20,583 nt of DNA from a virus, in IMG/VR virus record IMGVR_UViG_3300028384_001194, positions 1-20,583 of that record; one strand, given 5' to 3'. The translations under genes and the position numbers were made by a program. The notes under the pieces were generated by a model. The model had not been told where the DNA came from, made no database searches, and worked only from the letters and a program-made list of their open reading frames with translations. Every line of letters starts with the position of its first letter. The first letter of the stretch is position 1. This document shows, one piece after another, positions 19,429-20,583 of the stretch.

Positions 19429-20520
19429 ATGGAAGAAAATAACATCACCAACTTTGAGATTGCCTCCTCTCCAGAAGAGCTGCAGGCAAGTATGGATCGC
19501 GAGGCTCAGCAGGAGCCTCAGAACCCAGTACAAGAAGCGGCTCAAGAGCAGGCCCCAGAGCCTGCCCAAGAGACGCCTTATGTAGACCCAGACGCTGCTC
19601 CATCAGAACCTCAGCAAGAGGTTCAGACTGAGCAACCACAACAAGAACAACAAGAGGAATATGCCGATGAGGATATCGAAGGTGCTGTTCTCAACTACCT
19701 GAGCGAGAGGCTCGGAAGAGAGATTAGCGATTTTGATGCCTTGGCTGAGCCTCAACAAAATGCTCTTGATGAGAGGATAGAAGCGATTTCTCGCTTTGTA
19801 GATGAGACTGGAAGGGCTCCAGAAGATTGGTTTGCATACCAGCGGCTTGACCCGTCCGAGATGGACGACTTTACCGCTATTCGTGTGGACCTTGCTACTG
19901 AGTACCCCAACTTGACTACCGACGAAATCAATACTCTCGTCAATAGCAAGTACAAAGTTGATCCCGACCTCCACTCTGAGGAGGAGGTTCAGCTGTCAAA
20001 GCTTCAGATGAAGATTGACGCTCAGAAGGCCAAGGCTAACATCGAGACGATGAGAAACGAGTACATGGCACCTGAGGTTGATTCTTCTGTTGATGTCGAT
20101 GACGTTTTCGACGAGACTTGGGTCAGAAACATGGTCGCGGAAGTTGATGCCATGACAGGGTTGGAATTTGACCTTGGCAATGACAACACCTTCACGTTTG
20201 GCCTTGATGACGACTACAAAGCTCAGCTCATTGATTCTAACGCTAGACTTGATGAGTACTTTGATCCTTACGTCCGAGAGGATGGTAGCTGGGATTACGA
20301 TATGCTTTCTTCACACAGAGCTGTGATTGACAACATCGACAAGATTGTTTCTGCTGCTTATCGGCAGGGCATGGGCGATGGTCAGCGCGGCATTGTAGAC
20401 AAGGCGGCTAACGTACAAGCTCAGACACCGCAGGTCGGACAACAAACTGATGGTGACCCCGTCATTTCCCAGCTAAAACAAATAATGGGAGACGGAGGTC
20501 GCATGACTTTCAAAATCTAA
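19429..20520 (+). CDS. Scaffold-like capsid assembly protein
   Basis: The 363-residue acidic protein has an N-terminal low-complexity segment (about 25-75) rich in Gln, Glu, Pro and Ala. A helical region follows (AVLNYLSERLGREISDFDAL, about 87-106; LSKLQMKIDAQKAKANIETMRNEYM, about 188-212), and then a second acidic domain. The last 30 residues are Gln- and Gly-rich and end in a short basic and hydrophobic tail (GDGGRMTFKI), the usual coat-binding position in scaffolds. Composition, helicity and position immediately before the capsid gene all support a scaffolding protein that directs procapsid assembly and then leaves. No protease motif is seen. Confidence 0.75.
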   Translation: MEENNITNFEIASSPEELQASMDREAQQEPQNPVQEAAQEQAPEPAQETPYVDPDAAPSEPQQEVQTEQPQQEQQEEYADEDIEGAVLNYLSERLGREISDFDALAEPQQNALDERIEAISRFVDETGRAPEDWFAYQRLDPSEMDDFTAIRVDLATEYPNLTTDEINTLVNSKYKVDPDLHSEEEVQLSKLQMKIDAQKAKANIETMRNEYMAPEVDSSVDVDDVFDETWVRNMVAEVDAMTGLEFDLGNDNTFTFGLDDDYKAQLIDSNARLDEYFDPYVREDGSWDYDMLSSHRAVIDNIDKIVSAAYRQGMGDGQRGIVDKAANVQAQTPQVGQQTDGDPVISQLKQIMGDGGRMTFKI

Positions 20521-20533
20521 AAACTAAGAAACT

Positions 20534-20583
20534 ATGGCAACAGGACCAAGTTCATTGTCTAATGTGGCAGAACTGAGATATCA
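20534..20583 (+). CDS. Probable major capsid protein, N-terminus only (3' truncated by window edge)
   Basis: An ATG 13 bases after the scaffold-like gene stop opens a frame that remains open to the window end, giving MATGPSSLSNVAELRY. With only 16 full residues the family cannot be judged from sequence. The assignment rests on position directly after a scaffold-like gene, the usual order in tailed phages, and on an A-rich leader (AAAACTAAGAAACT) before the start. Confidence 0.55.
   Translation, partial: MATGPSSLSNVAELRY

Noticed and set aside
1-20583. CRISPR array, insertion sequence, integrase or attachment site
   Set aside because: No regularly spaced direct repeats, transposase or integrase frames, or inverted terminal repeats were seen; repeats found are protein-level fibre repeats.

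Overview
The window is a late (structural and packaging) region of a tailed double-stranded DNA phage (Caudoviricetes), running from a hypothetical virion gene cut by the left edge to the first codons of a probable major capsid gene at the right edge. The host is most likely a Bacteroidota bacterium, probably marine or aquatic. The reasons are a recurrent TATATTTGC element that fits the Bacteroidota -7 promoter consensus TAnnTTTG, the near absence of Shine-Dalgarno sequences, and several small-protein families I associate with flavobacterial and other marine phages. No integrase, repressor cluster or attachment site is visible, so nothing here points to lysogeny.

Layout. (1) 1-4371: a left arm of tightly overlapping genes: a hypothetical virion protein, a beta-rich decoration-like protein, a very basic protein, an M15 endolysin, a LamG lectin-like protein, a small hypothetical and a glycine-rich fibre-like protein. 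(2) 4368-4793: one reverse-strand gene with a winged-helix look, convergent with the left arm, with a bidirectional terminator hairpin inside its 3' end. (3) 4805-6433: small genes plus a double-domain GroES-like co-chaperonin. (4) 6434-7068: a tRNA-like element, a promoter, a small basic gene, tRNA-Arg(UCU) and a Cys-motif protein. (5) 7052-11623: large terminase and portal. (6) 11623-17347: a beta-sandwich protein and a set of fibre-like proteins, with two small tandem paralogues between the last two fibres. (7) 17346-18248: a terminator joined directly to a promoter, then four very small basic proteins. (8) 18253-20583: a promoter, two paralogous decoration-like proteins, another structural protein, a scaffold-like protein and the start of the capsid gene.

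How the parts fit. Terminase, portal, scaffold and capsid form the head assembly and DNA packaging module. The GroES-like protein probably lets the host chaperonin fold a phage protein, perhaps the capsid. The fibre and LamG proteins are candidates for receptor binding, and the M15 peptidase for lysis or wall penetration. The four-base overlap ATGA and the one-base overlap TAATG recur, implying translational coupling. Six small genes (5330, 6290, 15577, 15758, 17682 and 17860 starts) are 46-61 residues long and easily missed.

The most interesting signals are these: the exact nine-base promoter element, placed twice exactly three bases before an ATG (probable leaderless mRNAs) and once before a four-codon mini-ORF whose stop overlaps the portal start; a tRNA-like element with perfect acceptor and T arms but no recognisable anticodon arm; a cassette of small basic proteins; and two families of paralogues dispersed or in tandem.
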